Shown here: positions 52,337 through 62,100 of the stretch, piece by piece | Layout of the letters: the number at the start of each line of letters is the position of its first letter | How positions within the stretch are numbered: position 1 is the first letter of the stretch | The notes under the pieces: generated by a model | Told to the model about the DNA's origin: nothing | Database searches by the model: none | The model's input: the letters and a program-made list of their open reading frames with translations, nothing else | Position numbers and translations under genes: made by a program | Assembly: GCA_045617505.1 (NCBI GenBank) | Contig: JAZLIS010000006.1 | Coordinates: 52,808 to 116,807, forward strand | Length of the DNA: 64,000 nt | DNA from: Cacconaster sp045617505 | GTDB taxonomy: Bacteria > Bacteroidota > Bacteroidia > Bacteroidales > UBA932 | Direction of reading: 5' to 3'

Positions 52337-53845
52337 ATGAAAATGAAAATGATGATTGCGGCACTGTTTGCCATAACGGCATCCATCTGCTGCATTGCGC
52401 AGGACAGGCTCACTTTGGGCGAGTGCAGAGCTCTTGCCGTAAAGAACAACAAATCACTGGAACAGACCAGACTCGGTATGGATATGGCTCATTATGACCA
52501 TTCGGCTGCCAAAGCAAATTTCTTCCCGAATATATCCGCTACCGGGGCATATATGTATAACTCTCTTGATTTGAATCTGATAAGCGATGAGCAATCGGAG
52601 ATCCTCCGGAATGTGGGGACGGCCGTCCAAGGTGCCTTGACCAACAAGCTTGATATGCTCCGGCAGATGATTCAGACCAATCCTGCGCTTGCGACGGAAT
52701 ATATGCAGAGTCCGATGTGGCAGACACTTCTGGGAACACTCTCTCAGATCGATATATCTCAGGCTTTGAACTCGATAGGAAACACGGTCGATGGATTGCT
52801 CCATCCGGATATGCATAATGTTACGCTGGCGTGCGTCACTCTCAGCCAACCTGTATTCGTGGGAGGAAAAATCATTGCGGCAAACCGTATTGCGGCCCTT
52901 GCGGAGGAGTTGGCAAAAGATAAGTACGACACCCAGTATCAGCAGACTATAGTCGATGTTGACCGGGCCTACTGGCAGATCGTCTCCATCGCCGCAAAGA
53001 AGGAACTGGCAACCGCATATGCCGATTTCCTCAAGACAATGGAGCATGATGCCGACATTCTCGTGAAGGAGGGTGTCTATACGGCGACCGATCAGCTTGC
53101 TGTAAAGGTCAAGGCAAACGAAGCGGCAATGGCTCTTACTCAGGCCTCAAACGGACTTCATCTTTCACGGATGCTTCTAAGCAGGCTGCTGGGCCTTCCT
53201 CTTGATACGGATGTCAGACTGGCCGATGAGGGTACGGGGCGGATTCCAGTTCCTTTCGAACATGCAGTCAAAGGTATGGACGAAATCATCTCTTCTAGAC
53301 CTGAACTGAGGAGTCTTGACAAGGCGGCCAGAATTTATGACCAGAAGATAAAGCTGGCCAGGGCGGATATGATGCCCCGGATTGCTCTTTCGGCGAATTA
53401 TCTGATTTCGAATCCGAACCTCAGGAACGGTTTTGCAAAGGATTTCGTGGGCACGTGGAATGCCGGGGTGATTGTAAGGGTGCCGATTTTCCACGGGTTC
53501 GAAGCCCTGAACAAAACCAGAAAGGCAAAAGCCGAGGCCAGAATGTATCACTCGAAATATGAGGAGTCGGTCAATCTTGTCAATCTTGAGGTTTCACGGC
53601 TCCGTTCCAGAAAACAGGAATCAATGGAGAGGCTTCTGGCGGCTGAGAGCAATCTCCAATGTGCAGAAGAGAATCTCAGGGCGGCGATGGTAGGCTTCGC
53701 TGAAGGGGTGGTCGAGTCCGGTGTTACTTTGGCTGCACAGTCCGCCTGGCTGAAAGCTCATTCGGAATGTATAGATGCAGGAATCGAACTGCAGATGATA
53801 GAGACCGAACTTGACCGGGCGGAGGGAAACATAAAATACGAATAA
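52337..53845 (+). CDS. TolC-family outer-membrane efflux protein
   Basis: 502 residues with a signal peptide (MIAALFAITASICCIAQ). Two OEP repeats with long coiled-coil helices (LTLGECRALAVKNNKSLEQTRL; later ESVNLVNLEVSRLRSRKQESMERLLAAESNLQ). Contains VTLACVTLSQPVFVGGK and VPIFHGFEALNKTRKAKAEAR, the conserved strand regions. Forms the outer-membrane exit duct for the HlyD adaptor and ABC-2 permeases that follow. An insertion of ~60 residues near 85-150 is notable but seen in other Bacteroidota members. First gene of the export operon. Confidence 0.93.
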   Translation: MKMKMMIAALFAITASICCIAQDRLTLGECRALAVKNNKSLEQTRLGMDMAHYDHSAAKANFFPNISATGAYMYNSLDLNLISDEQSEILRNVGTAVQGALTNKLDMLRQMIQTNPALATEYMQSPMWQTLLGTLSQIDISQALNSIGNTVDGLLHPDMHNVTLACVTLSQPVFVGGKIIAANRIAALAEELAKDKYDTQYQQTIVDVDRAYWQIVSIAAKKELATAYADFLKTMEHDADILVKEGVYTATDQLAVKVKANEAAMALTQASNGLHLSRMLLSRLLGLPLDTDVRLADEGTGRIPVPFEHAVKGMDEIISSRPELRSLDKAARIYDQKIKLARADMMPRIALSANYLISNPNLRNGFAKDFVGTWNAGVIVRVPIFHGFEALNKTRKAKAEARMYHSKYEESVNLVNLEVSRLRSRKQESMERLLAAESNLQCAEENLRAAMVGFAEGVVESGVTLAAQSAWLKAHSECIDAGIELQMIETELDRAEGNIKYE

Positions 53846-53858
53846 AAAGGAAAAAGAT

Positions 53859-54836
53859 ATGAAAACCAACAGACACATTATTTCCGGGATTGCATCTCTT
53901 GTAATTGTTCTTGCCGTTATTGCCGCTGCGGGATACTTCCTCTCGAAGCCGGAACGGATGACCATTCAGGGGGAGGCTGAGGCCACCGAGTACCGGGTAT
54001 CCGGAAAGGTTCCCGGAAGAATTGAGGAGCTCTACGTGAAAGAGGGAGGTTCCGTCTCCAAGGGGGATACGCTTGTTATGATAGATTCTCCCGAAATACG
54101 GGCCAAACTGGCGCAGGTTAATGCTGCGAAGGATGCGGCACAGGCTCAGAGCCGCAAGGCCGTCAACGGGGCGCGCAGCGAACAGATTGCCGGCGCATAT
54201 CAGATATGGCAGTCGGCTGTTGTCCAGAAGGAGATTATGCAGAAATCCTTTGACAGGATGAAAAGGCTTTATGAGCAGAAAGTTGTCTCCGCGCAGAAAT
54301 TCGACGAGGCACAGGCTAAGTGCGATGCTGCCGCAGCTCAGGAACAGGCTGCAAGAAGTCAGTACGATATGACCGTGAACGGTGCTCGGGAGGAGGACAA
54401 GGCGGCCGCACTGGCTCTTGTGCATCAGGCGGAGGGTGCTCTTCTTGAGGTTCAGGGTTATCTGGACGAACTCTATCTGACAGCCCCCGCCGACGGCATA
54501 ATCTCCGCGGTCTATCCCAAACCCGGAGAACTGGTAGGGCAGGGAGCACCTGTGATGACAGTCACAGACCTGTCAGATATGTGGTTTACATTCAATGTAC
54601 GCGAAGACTATCTGAACGGTATGAAAATAGGGGATCTCATAACTCTGGAGATTCCCGCTCTCGGTACCCGGACTTATCCTGCCACTGTAAATTTCATCGC
54701 TGTAAGGGATTCCTATGCGACCTGGAAAGCGACAAAGGAGATAGGTCAGTATGATGCCAGGACCTTTGAGGTACGTGCCGTACCCGTATGCAGCATAGAG
54801 GGCCTGCTTCCCGGAATGACAGCAATCGTCAAATGA
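53859..54836 (+). CDS. HlyD-type periplasmic adaptor protein
   Basis: 325 residues. One N-terminal membrane helix (IASLVIVLAVIAAAGYFLS) anchors a membrane-fusion protein: lipoyl halves EYRVSGKVPGRIEELYVKEGG and LDELYLTAPADGIISAVYPKPGELV flank a coiled coil (about 85-190), and WFTFNVREDYLNGMKIGDL begins the beta-barrel domain. Bridges inner-membrane permeases to the TolC protein. Thirteen bases after the TolC gene and an ATGA overlap with the next permease. Confidence 0.95.
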   Translation: MKTNRHIISGIASLVIVLAVIAAAGYFLSKPERMTIQGEAEATEYRVSGKVPGRIEELYVKEGGSVSKGDTLVMIDSPEIRAKLAQVNAAKDAAQAQSRKAVNGARSEQIAGAYQIWQSAVVQKEIMQKSFDRMKRLYEQKVVSAQKFDEAQAKCDAAAAQEQAARSQYDMTVNGAREEDKAAALALVHQAEGALLEVQGYLDELYLTAPADGIISAVYPKPGELVGQGAPVMTVTDLSDMWFTFNVREDYLNGMKIGDLITLEIPALGTRTYPATVNFIAVRDSYATWKATKEIGQYDARTFEVRAVPVCSIEGLLPGMTAIVK

Positions 54837-56008
54837 CCCACATGACTTGGAAAAATATATGGAAGGTGATTGCCAGAGAGCTCTCCATCTGGCGCGGAAG
54901 GCCGATATATTATGCTGCTCCATTGGCTGTTATGGCATTCTGCTCTCTCTTCTATCTGACCTTTCTTACCGACGGCCTGCCTTCTGATCTCCCGATAGGA
55001 GTGGTAGATGAGGACAACTCCTCTCTTTCGAGGAATTTCATCCGGCAACTGGATGCCACCCAACTCGGGAAAGTGATGATGTTTGACACATACGCTGAGG
55101 CCAGAGACCTGATGCAGAGGGGAGAACTGACTTCTGTCTGTCTGATTCCACGCAACTTCAATGCGGACCTTCAGGCAAACCGGCAGCCGAAAATGACCGT
55201 CTATATCAACGGACTCTATTTCGTCGGAGGCGCACTTTCCTATCAGGACCTCCTGACGATGATATATCTCACTTCGGGTGCCGTGCAGAAGCAGGTGTTT
55301 GAGGCAAAGGGCCTTTCATCACAGCAGATGAAGGGGCTTCTGCGCCCTGTGAACATAGACCTTCACAAAATAGGGAATCCCCTCACAAACTACAACGCCT
55401 GCCTCTCCACCAAACTTCTTCCGGGAACGCTCGCGATGATGATAGTCCTGATTCTTATCTATTCTCTCGGCACTGAACTGAAATATGGCACTTCAAAGGA
55501 ACTTCTTGAAGCCGCCGGAGGTTCGATGACTGCCGCTGTTGGAGGGAAGCTGATTCTCTACACTGTTTTCTTCACTTTGCTTGGATGGGTGGTGGAGGTG
55601 TTGTTGTATGGAATAATGCGTTTCCCGTTGGAGGGCCCTCTTGCCGTGATGTTCCTCGATATGTTCCTGCTTGTGATTGCCAGTGAGGCCTCTGCACTGC
55701 TGATAATCGAGATTGTCCCCGTATGCCGGTTCGCGCTGAGTTTCGGGGCTATTTTCAGTGTCCTTGCGCTGAGTTTCACAGGCTTCACGCTTCCTGTCGA
55801 GGTGATGCCGGGATTTCTGCAGGAGTTCGCTTACATATTCCCTCTGAGGCATTACTATCTTTTCGAAGTGCAGAATTCCACCTTCGGGAGCGGATTTGCC
55901 GGATGGTGGCCGGAGGTCATGTGGCTTCTTTCATTCCTGATTCTTCCCCTGATATTCCTGCCGAGGCTCAGAAGTGCCTGGATACTGCAGGACAACCCAC
56001 TTGACTGA
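54833..56008 (+). CDS. ABC-2 type permease, first
   Basis: 391 residues from the ATG of an ATGA overlap; upstream extension to 54788 is within the adaptor gene. Topology: one N-terminal helix (AAPLAVMAFCSLFYLTFL), a periplasmic domain (LPIGVVDEDNSSLSRNFIRQLDA), then five helices, as in ABC2_membrane_3/YhhJ-like proteins. The LPVEVMPGFLQEFAYIFPLRHYY motif is typical. Probably forms a heteromer with the next permease. No ATPase gene is present in the operon. Confidence 0.9.
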   Translation: MTHMTWKNIWKVIARELSIWRGRPIYYAAPLAVMAFCSLFYLTFLTDGLPSDLPIGVVDEDNSSLSRNFIRQLDATQLGKVMMFDTYAEARDLMQRGELTSVCLIPRNFNADLQANRQPKMTVYINGLYFVGGALSYQDLLTMIYLTSGAVQKQVFEAKGLSSQQMKGLLRPVNIDLHKIGNPLTNYNACLSTKLLPGTLAMMIVLILIYSLGTELKYGTSKELLEAAGGSMTAAVGGKLILYTVFFTLLGWVVEVLLYGIMRFPLEGPLAVMFLDMFLLVIASEASALLIIEIVPVCRFALSFGAIFSVLALSFTGFTLPVEVMPGFLQEFAYIFPLRHYYLFEVQNSTFGSGFAGWWPEVMWLLSFLILPLIFLPRLRSAWILQDNPLD

Positions 56009-56012
56009 TGCT

Positions 56013-57188
56013 ATGACTTATATTCTGAACTGGTTCAAAGATTCATTCCATATTTTCCGGGAGGAACTCAGGCGCATTCTGACGGACAGCGGCGTGATGA
56101 TTATCTTCGCTGTAGCCGGCCTGGGATATCCGATTCTTTACAACTGCATATATTACAACGGCATATTGGAAGATACTCCGATTGCTGTGGTTGATCTTTC
56201 CCATTCGGCCGAGAGCCGCCGCTATATCCGCAAAGTCGATGCGACACGTGAGTTGCGTGTTGCCGGGAAGTGCACTGATATGAGACAGGCCGAGGAACTG
56301 ATGAAAGCGCGCAAGGTCAAAGGAGTTATTTATTTTCCTGAGGATTTCGGACGCAATATCCTGGAGGGACGGACTGCAACTCTCTCCATCTATGCGGATA
56401 TGAGCAGTTTTCTCTATTACAAGAATCTGATGATGGGGGCCAATTTCGTGATGCTGGACGAGATGAAGCAGATTAAGATTGAGAGATATAGTGCAGGCGG
56501 AATGACCGATCGGGAAATCTCACAGTTAATAGAAGCAGTCCCTTACGACGAGAACAACCCCTACAACAAAACTTTTTCCTATTCGATTTTCTTTCTGTCA
56601 GCCGCTCTGCTGCTTATCATACAACAGGTTATGTTCTATGGTATGATTATGAGAACCGGTACGGCGGAAGAGAGGGGGGAGTCGTATTTCAGTATTTATG
56701 CCCGGAACGGAAAATCATCGGTAGGGCGCATTCTCTTCGGAAGGGGTCTTGCATACTGGCTGCTCTTTATGATTATCGGCATCTATATCGCCTGCGTGAT
56801 ACCCGCTCTGTTCGGTCTGCCCCAGAGAGGCAGTTTCTTCGACATTCTCATACTGCTGCTATTCTATGTGACGTCCTGCGTCTGTTTCGTCTCATTCTGG
56901 AGCGGATTTTTCACCAGACGTGAGACTGTGCTCGTTACGCTGCTCTTCATCTCGCCGATTGCGATGTTCCTGACAGGATTTTCCTGGCCTGTGACCGCTT
57001 TTCCGAAGTTCTGGAGGCTGTTCTCTTATATCTTCCCATCATCGTTTGCCTGCCCTGCTTTCATCAATCTGAACACTGCCGGATGCGACATACACCAAGT
57101 CAGCGATTTGTTGCGCAATCTTGCGGTTCAGTCGGGAGTATATTACGTTCTTTCTATGGTTTCCCAGATGGTCATACGTCGGAAATGA
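56013..57188 (+). CDS. ABC-2 type permease, second
   Basis: 391 residues, the same length as its partner, from the ATG at 56013, four bases after the previous stop. It has the same fold: N-terminal helix (DSGVMIIFAVAGLGYPILYN), a periplasmic domain with IAVVDLSHSAESRRYIRKVDAT, and C-terminal helices ending SWPVTAFPKFWRLFSYIFPSS. The pair resembles YhhJ-like exporters linked to HlyD and TolC. Substrate unknown; drugs, bile-salt-like compounds or lipids are all possible. A GC hairpin starts at its stop codon. Confidence 0.9.
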   Translation: MTYILNWFKDSFHIFREELRRILTDSGVMIIFAVAGLGYPILYNCIYYNGILEDTPIAVVDLSHSAESRRYIRKVDATRELRVAGKCTDMRQAEELMKARKVKGVIYFPEDFGRNILEGRTATLSIYADMSSFLYYKNLMMGANFVMLDEMKQIKIERYSAGGMTDREISQLIEAVPYDENNPYNKTFSYSIFFLSAALLLIIQQVMFYGMIMRTGTAEERGESYFSIYARNGKSSVGRILFGRGLAYWLLFMIIGIYIACVIPALFGLPQRGSFFDILILLLFYVTSCVCFVSFWSGFFTRRETVLVTLLFISPIAMFLTGFSWPVTAFPKFWRLFSYIFPSSFACPAFINLNTAGCDIHQVSDLLRNLAVQSGVYYVLSMVSQMVIRRK

Positions 57189-57211
57189 GCCGGCCTACCT
57201 GAATCCGGCTC
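57187..57211 (+). terminator. Hairpin at the end of the export operon
   Basis: GAGCCGG (57187-57193) and CCGGCTC (57205-57211) form a 7-bp stem with an 11-base loop overlapping the permease stop codon. No T-run follows, so an intrinsic terminator is possible but not certain. Confidence 0.45.
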
Positions 57212-57218
57212 TTCACGG

Positions 57219-57531
57219 ATGAAGCTCTCCTGGACTCCGTAAGAGTTGAAACTGTGGCATTTATTCACGGTATCCTCAAATTCCAGGACAACGACCCCCG
57301 ACGTTCAGGTGGAGATAGCCTATGATGGGGTGACAGGGTACGGTGAAGCGTCTTGACGACATCGTCTGGATAACCGAACGCAGTCCTCTTCCGATATATG
57401 CCGACGAATCCATCCAGAGACTCAAGGACATAGACTCGATAAGGGGCGCTTTCCACGGCATCAACATCAAACTGATGAAGTGTACCGGAATGCGCGAAGC
57501 CTGGAAGATGTGCAACTATGCCTCGGCCTGA
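57219..57531 (+). pseudogene. Decayed dipeptide epimerase (enolase superfamily) fragments
   Basis: ATG at 57219 reads MKLSWTP, a TAA stop, then ELKLWHLFTVSSNSRTTTP and VQVEIAYDGVTGYGEAS, the N-terminus of L-Ala-D/L-Glu epimerases. About 45 codons in, it jumps in a different frame to LDDIVWITERSPLPIYADES and GAFHGINIKLMKCTGMREAWKM, a later part of the same protein with the ADES and KLMKCTG active-site region. Everything between and after is gone. So the gene suffered a nonsense mutation, a large internal deletion and loss of its end. The intact enzyme would recycle murein dipeptides. Confidence 0.8.
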
Positions 57532-57574
57532 AGCCTGTTTGCGCAAAACGCGAGTGAGCAACAATGTTTTTTTG

Positions 57575-57582
57575 TATCTTTG
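57575..57582 (+). promoter_or_regulatory. -7 box TATCTTTG of the metal-efflux operon
   Basis: TATCTTTG (57575-57582) is followed by seven bases and the ATG at 57590, predicting a leaderless or nearly leaderless transcript. A T-run precedes it; no TTG at 19-21 bases was found. Confidence 0.5.
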
Positions 57583-57589
57583 TGGCGGA

Positions 57590-57925
57590 ATGTTCAGGTT
57601 CAGGAAATTCATAAGCCTCACCCTTGTGGTTGTGTACGCATTTTTTCTTGCGTCCACGACGATGTTTTATCACTCACATCAACTGGCTGATTTCAAGCTT
57701 GTCCATTCTCATCCTTTCACCAGTCACGGGCATACTCATACCGCCGGACAGATTCTTCTGATAGACATTGTCGATTCCGCTGCATATAAGGAATCACCCA
57801 CGATGTCGGTTCCGGTTTGTGCTCCGGTTGCGGCTGACCCGGACCTGTTTGTCAGGTATGTCGAACCCGTCCTTGCTCCGGTTTTCTTCCTTTTTTCTTT
57901 AAAAGCACCCCCGGCCTCCTGCTGA
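57590..57925 (+). CDS. Small His-rich membrane-anchored protein heading the czc operon
   Basis: 111 residues from the ATG at 57590. One N-terminal membrane helix (FISLTLVVVYAFFLAST) is followed by a histidine-rich stretch (HSHQLADFKLVHSHPF and SHGHTHTAG, nine His within about 27 residues), then a proline/alanine-rich segment and a short hydrophobic C-terminus ending in Cys. No named family recognised. The His cluster should face the periplasm and bind Zn, Ni, Co or Cu. Lying 60 bases before a CzcB-type adaptor, it may deliver, buffer or sense metal for the pump. An upstream frame extension to 57518 crosses the promoter and is not used. Confidence 0.7.
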   Translation: MFRFRKFISLTLVVVYAFFLASTTMFYHSHQLADFKLVHSHPFTSHGHTHTAGQILLIDIVDSAAYKESPTMSVPVCAPVAADPDLFVRYVEPVLAPVFFLFSLKAPPASC

Positions 57926-57985
57926 CATTGTTCCGGGAAACCCCTTTACGGGGATAATTGTGCTTATTTAAAGAATAATAACAGA

Positions 57986-59095
57986 ATGAAAAAGACATTT
58001 TATGCCATTGGTATGGCGTGTCTTCTCCTTGCTTCCTGCAAGGGGACGGGGGAGAAGAACATTGAAGAGATAACATTTCTGGGAGATACGGTGATTGTAA
58101 GTGAAACGTCTCCCATACTTTCAAAAATATCCGTAAGGATATTGGAAACAGAACCGTTCAGCAGCGAGTTCCGTACTGTCGGAACCGTCCGGGCTGAAAT
58201 GGGACACTATGCGGAAGTCGGGGTGCCCTTCGACGGACGTATAACCGGCTCGAAAGTAATGCTGGGAAGCCGTGTGAATGTGGGGCAGACACTATTTGAA
58301 GTCTCTTCGCCCGATTTCTTCGAGGCTTGCAAGTCATATTTCCAGAATATCCGTAATTATGAAACCGCAAGATCCTCATTTGAACGCAAAAAGGCTCTTC
58401 AGGATGCCGGAGTCGTTGCAGTGAAGGACCTTGAAGAATCATACGCGCAGGTCGAGAATGCTCGTCAGGAGAAGGCCGCTTCCGAGGCAACGTTCAGAGC
58501 ATACGGGATGGACCCCGCCACGATTGAACCCGGTCATACGATGCGCATAGTGTCACCTATCAGCGGTGAAGTGGTCCGCTGTGACATTACGCCGGGGGCA
58601 TATACGAAAGCTGACGGCGTGACTCTTCTGACCGTTGCCGATCTGGGGAGAGTCTGGGTGACGGCCCAGGTGAAAGAACGCTTCATCGGTGCCGTTTCCA
58701 AAGGAGGGAAGGTCGAAATATTCACGGAGGCGGACTCTCAGACAGCAATTTGGGGCAAGGTCCTCAATATCGGCAATCTTGTGGATGAGCAGACCCGTTC
58801 CGTACAGGTGATTGTCGAATGTGACAATCCTGAGACGAAACTCAAGCACGGAATGTATGTCTCCGTACATTTCATCTCCGAACCTGAAGATGCCGTCGTC
58901 GTTCCGGCAACGGCTCTGTTCCAGGGGGAGGAGACAAGTTATGTCTATGTCGCATCTGACCGGGATAACCGAACTTTTCTCCGCCGCAGGGTAGTTGCGG
59001 GGGAATCAAATGATGACTATACAAAAGTCCGTATTGCAGGTGGACTGAATCCCGGTGAGAAAATCGTCACCGACGGAGGCATCTATCTCAACTAG
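57986..59095 (+). CDS. czcB: CzcB/CusB-type RND periplasmic adaptor lipoprotein
   Basis: 369 residues. Lipoprotein signal (MACLLLASC). Membrane-fusion layout: barrel-sandwich halves (YAEVGVPFDGRITGSKVMLGS and MRIVSPISGEVVRCDITPGAY) around a coiled coil (about 105-170), a beta-barrel (VWVTAQVKERFIGAVSKGG) and a membrane-proximal domain (YVYVASDRDNRTFLRRRVVAGE). Joins the CzcA-type pump to the outer-membrane channel. Followed by czcA after 13 bases. Confidence 0.93.
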   Translation: MKKTFYAIGMACLLLASCKGTGEKNIEEITFLGDTVIVSETSPILSKISVRILETEPFSSEFRTVGTVRAEMGHYAEVGVPFDGRITGSKVMLGSRVNVGQTLFEVSSPDFFEACKSYFQNIRNYETARSSFERKKALQDAGVVAVKDLEESYAQVENARQEKAASEATFRAYGMDPATIEPGHTMRIVSPISGEVVRCDITPGAYTKADGVTLLTVADLGRVWVTAQVKERFIGAVSKGGKVEIFTEADSQTAIWGKVLNIGNLVDEQTRSVQVIVECDNPETKLKHGMYVSVHFISEPEDAVVVPATALFQGEETSYVYVASDRDNRTFLRRRVVAGESNDDYTKVRIAGGLNPGEKIVTDGGIYLN

Positions 59096-59108
59096 AACTC
59101 TTTGAATT

Positions 59109-62100
59109 ATGGAAAAGTTCATCGGACTTATGATGAAACGCCGGTGGCTGGTTGCCACGGCATTTCTCCTCGTCTGCGCATTCGGGGTACACGCCTGGAA
59201 GCAACTCTCCCTTGATGCATATCCTGATATCGCCGATACGACAGTACAGGTTGTCACGCAGGTCCCCGGCCTTGCGGCAGAAGAAGTGGAACAGCAGATA
59301 ACAGTTCCTCTCGAACGCTCTCTCAACGGTTTGCCATCCTTGAAGATGATGCGCAGCACGAACACCTTCGGCATTTCGACAATAATGCTGGTGTTCCAGG
59401 ACGGGACCGAAGATTATTGGGCGCGGCAGCGTGTCCGTGAATGTATCGACGGAGTTTCACTCCCTTTTGACGCCGCGCCGGAACTCAATCCGCTCACATC
59501 TCCCACGGGTGAGGTATTCAGATATATACTCAAGAGTGAAAGCCATTCGCTCCGTGAGGTGACCGATTTGAACAAATGGGTGGTGATTCCACGCCTGACA
59601 CAGATTCCCGGTGTCGCCTCGGTGAGCAACTACGGGGGAATCACCACGCAATATCAGCTTGAAATAGATCCGGACAAACTGTCGAAATACGGAATCTCCA
59701 TTTCCGAAGTGGAGGAATCCATCAATCTCAACAATTCCAATGCAGGCGGCAGCACACTCGTGCGCGGGGACCAGAGTTATGTCGTCAGGGCTGAAGGCCT
59801 TATCACGGACTTGAAGGATATGGAGGGAATCGTGGTCAGGAACGTTGACGGAACGCCCATATTTCTGCGTGATCTGGGTACTTTACGTTACGGCAATCTG
59901 GAACGGAAGGGCATAATGGGATATCTTGATGACGATACTGACTGCAGGGACGGAGTTGAGGGAATTGTCCAGATACTGCGTTACCAGAATCCTTCCAGAG
60001 TGCTGGAAAAGATTCATTCCGCCGTCGATGAACTGAATTCGGATGTCCTTCCCAAAGGAGTGAAGATATACCCTGTCCTTGACAGGACTGATCTGGTCAA
60101 CGCAACGCTCCATACCGTCTCCCACACCCTTCTTTTCGGAATGTTGCTGGTGGTGGGTGTTCTTCTTCTGTTTCTCGGAAGCGTAAGAAGCGCAGTTCTG
60201 GTGGCAATAACAATCCCCATATCGCTTCTTGTCGCCTTCATTCTGATGCACTTCACCGGAATTCCGGCGAACCTGCTCTCCCTGGGAGCCATTGATTTCG
60301 GAATTCTGGTTGATGGTGCGATAGTGATGATGGAGACTGTCCTGAAGAAAAGGGAGGACCATCCTGAAGGCAGACTGGACAAGAAAGAGACGGCGCGGCG
60401 CGTAAGCCTTGTGGCAAAGCCTGTCTTTTTCTCCACCCTCATAATCATCACTGCCTATCTGCCTCTGTTTACCTTCCGGAGTATTGAGAAGAAGATGTTC
60501 ACGCCTATGGCATTCACTGTCGGATATGCTCTGATGGGGGCGCTTGCCGTTGCGCTGCTTCTCATACCCGGAATGGCTTACGCTCTCTATAAAAAGCCCC
60601 GTAAGTTGTTCCACAACAGATTCATAGAGAAAATAACAAGGATGTACCGGGAACGCACGGCCCGGACCCTCGAAAACCCGAAGTGGATTTATGTCGTCAT
60701 CGGCGGCGTCCTCAGTCTGGTGTGCGTCTTTGCCATAATCGTTGGAAAGGACTTTCTTCCTGCATTGGACGAAGGTGGAATCTGGATTCAGGTGCAGACT
60801 CCTCCCGGCATCTCTCTCAACCGTTCCGCGCAAATGGCTGATTCTCTGAGGCACTGTCTGAAGCAATTCCCGGAAGTTACATACGTGATGACCCAGGTGG
60901 GTCGTGACGATGAAGGGACGGAGGCGTTCTCACCTTCACATATCGAGTGCAGCGTGGGGCTCAAGCCCTATTCCGAGTGGGATAGGGGACGGGACAAGGA
61001 GGATCTTGTGGCTGCAATGGCGGAGGCGGTGGCGAAGATGCCCGGTTACAAGGTCGGTTTTTCCCAGCCTATCATAGATATGGTTATGGATCAGATGGCC
61101 GGCTCACATTCTGACCTTGCAATAAAGATTTACGGTGAGGACCTCGTGAAATCCAGGGAAATAGCGGTGCAGGTGATGGACCTGGTCAGCGGAATTCCCG
61201 GGGCGGCGGATGTGGTCATCGACCAGGAGCCGCCTCTGCCCCAGCTGAAGATTACAGCCGACAGGGAGAGAATAGCTCAATATGGCCTGAACGTGGCCGA
61301 TGTCGCTGACTTGATAGAAGTTGCGATAGGAGGGAAGGCGGTCTCACAGGTATTCATCGGGAGCCGTGTATATGACGTTACCTGCCGCTATGCCGAATCT
61401 TCGAGAAGCACTCCGCAACAAATCGGCAATCTGATGCTTGCATCTTCCAGCGGTGCCTCAATTCCGCTCTCAGCCGTAGCGAAGATAGAGACTTCTCTGG
61501 GAGCCAGTTCCATAATGAGAGAGATGGGAAGGCGATATCTTACCGTACGGCTGAATCTTCGCGGAAGGGACCTGACTTCATTCCTCAGTGAGGCACAGGC
61601 TGAAATTGACGAAAAAATCGTGTATGACCATACAGAGAATCAGATTCGATGGGACGGGCAGTTCGAGAACCAGAGCCGCGCGTATGGAAGGCTGGCGGTC
61701 ATAATACCATTCGTACTGTTGTTGATGTTCCTGTTGCTTTTCGGGGCTTTCGGCAAAATCCGCCAGGCGGGCCTGCTGATTGCTCTGCTGCCGATGTCAC
61801 TCCTCGGTGGTCTGGCGGCTCTGACGGTGAGGGGAATGACATTCAACATCTCCTCCGCCGTGGGCTTCATAGCCCTCTTCGGCCTTACGATTCAGAACGG
61901 TGTGCTGATGATTTCCCATATCAATGATCTCCGCAGTGAGGGGAAGCCTCTCAGGGATGCCGTTGTAAGCGGAGCGGCACACAGGCTCCGTCCGGTACTG
62001 ATGACTGCGACAGTGGCCCTGCTGGGCCTTATACCTGCATCCGTAGCCTCAGGAATCGGCTCCGATGTCCAGAGGCCTCTCGCTACGGTAATTGTCTACG

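Noticed and set aside
59883..60866. Long open frame (327 codons) antisense to czcA
   Set aside because: Charged, repetitive composition without family features; a shadow of the RND transporter gene.
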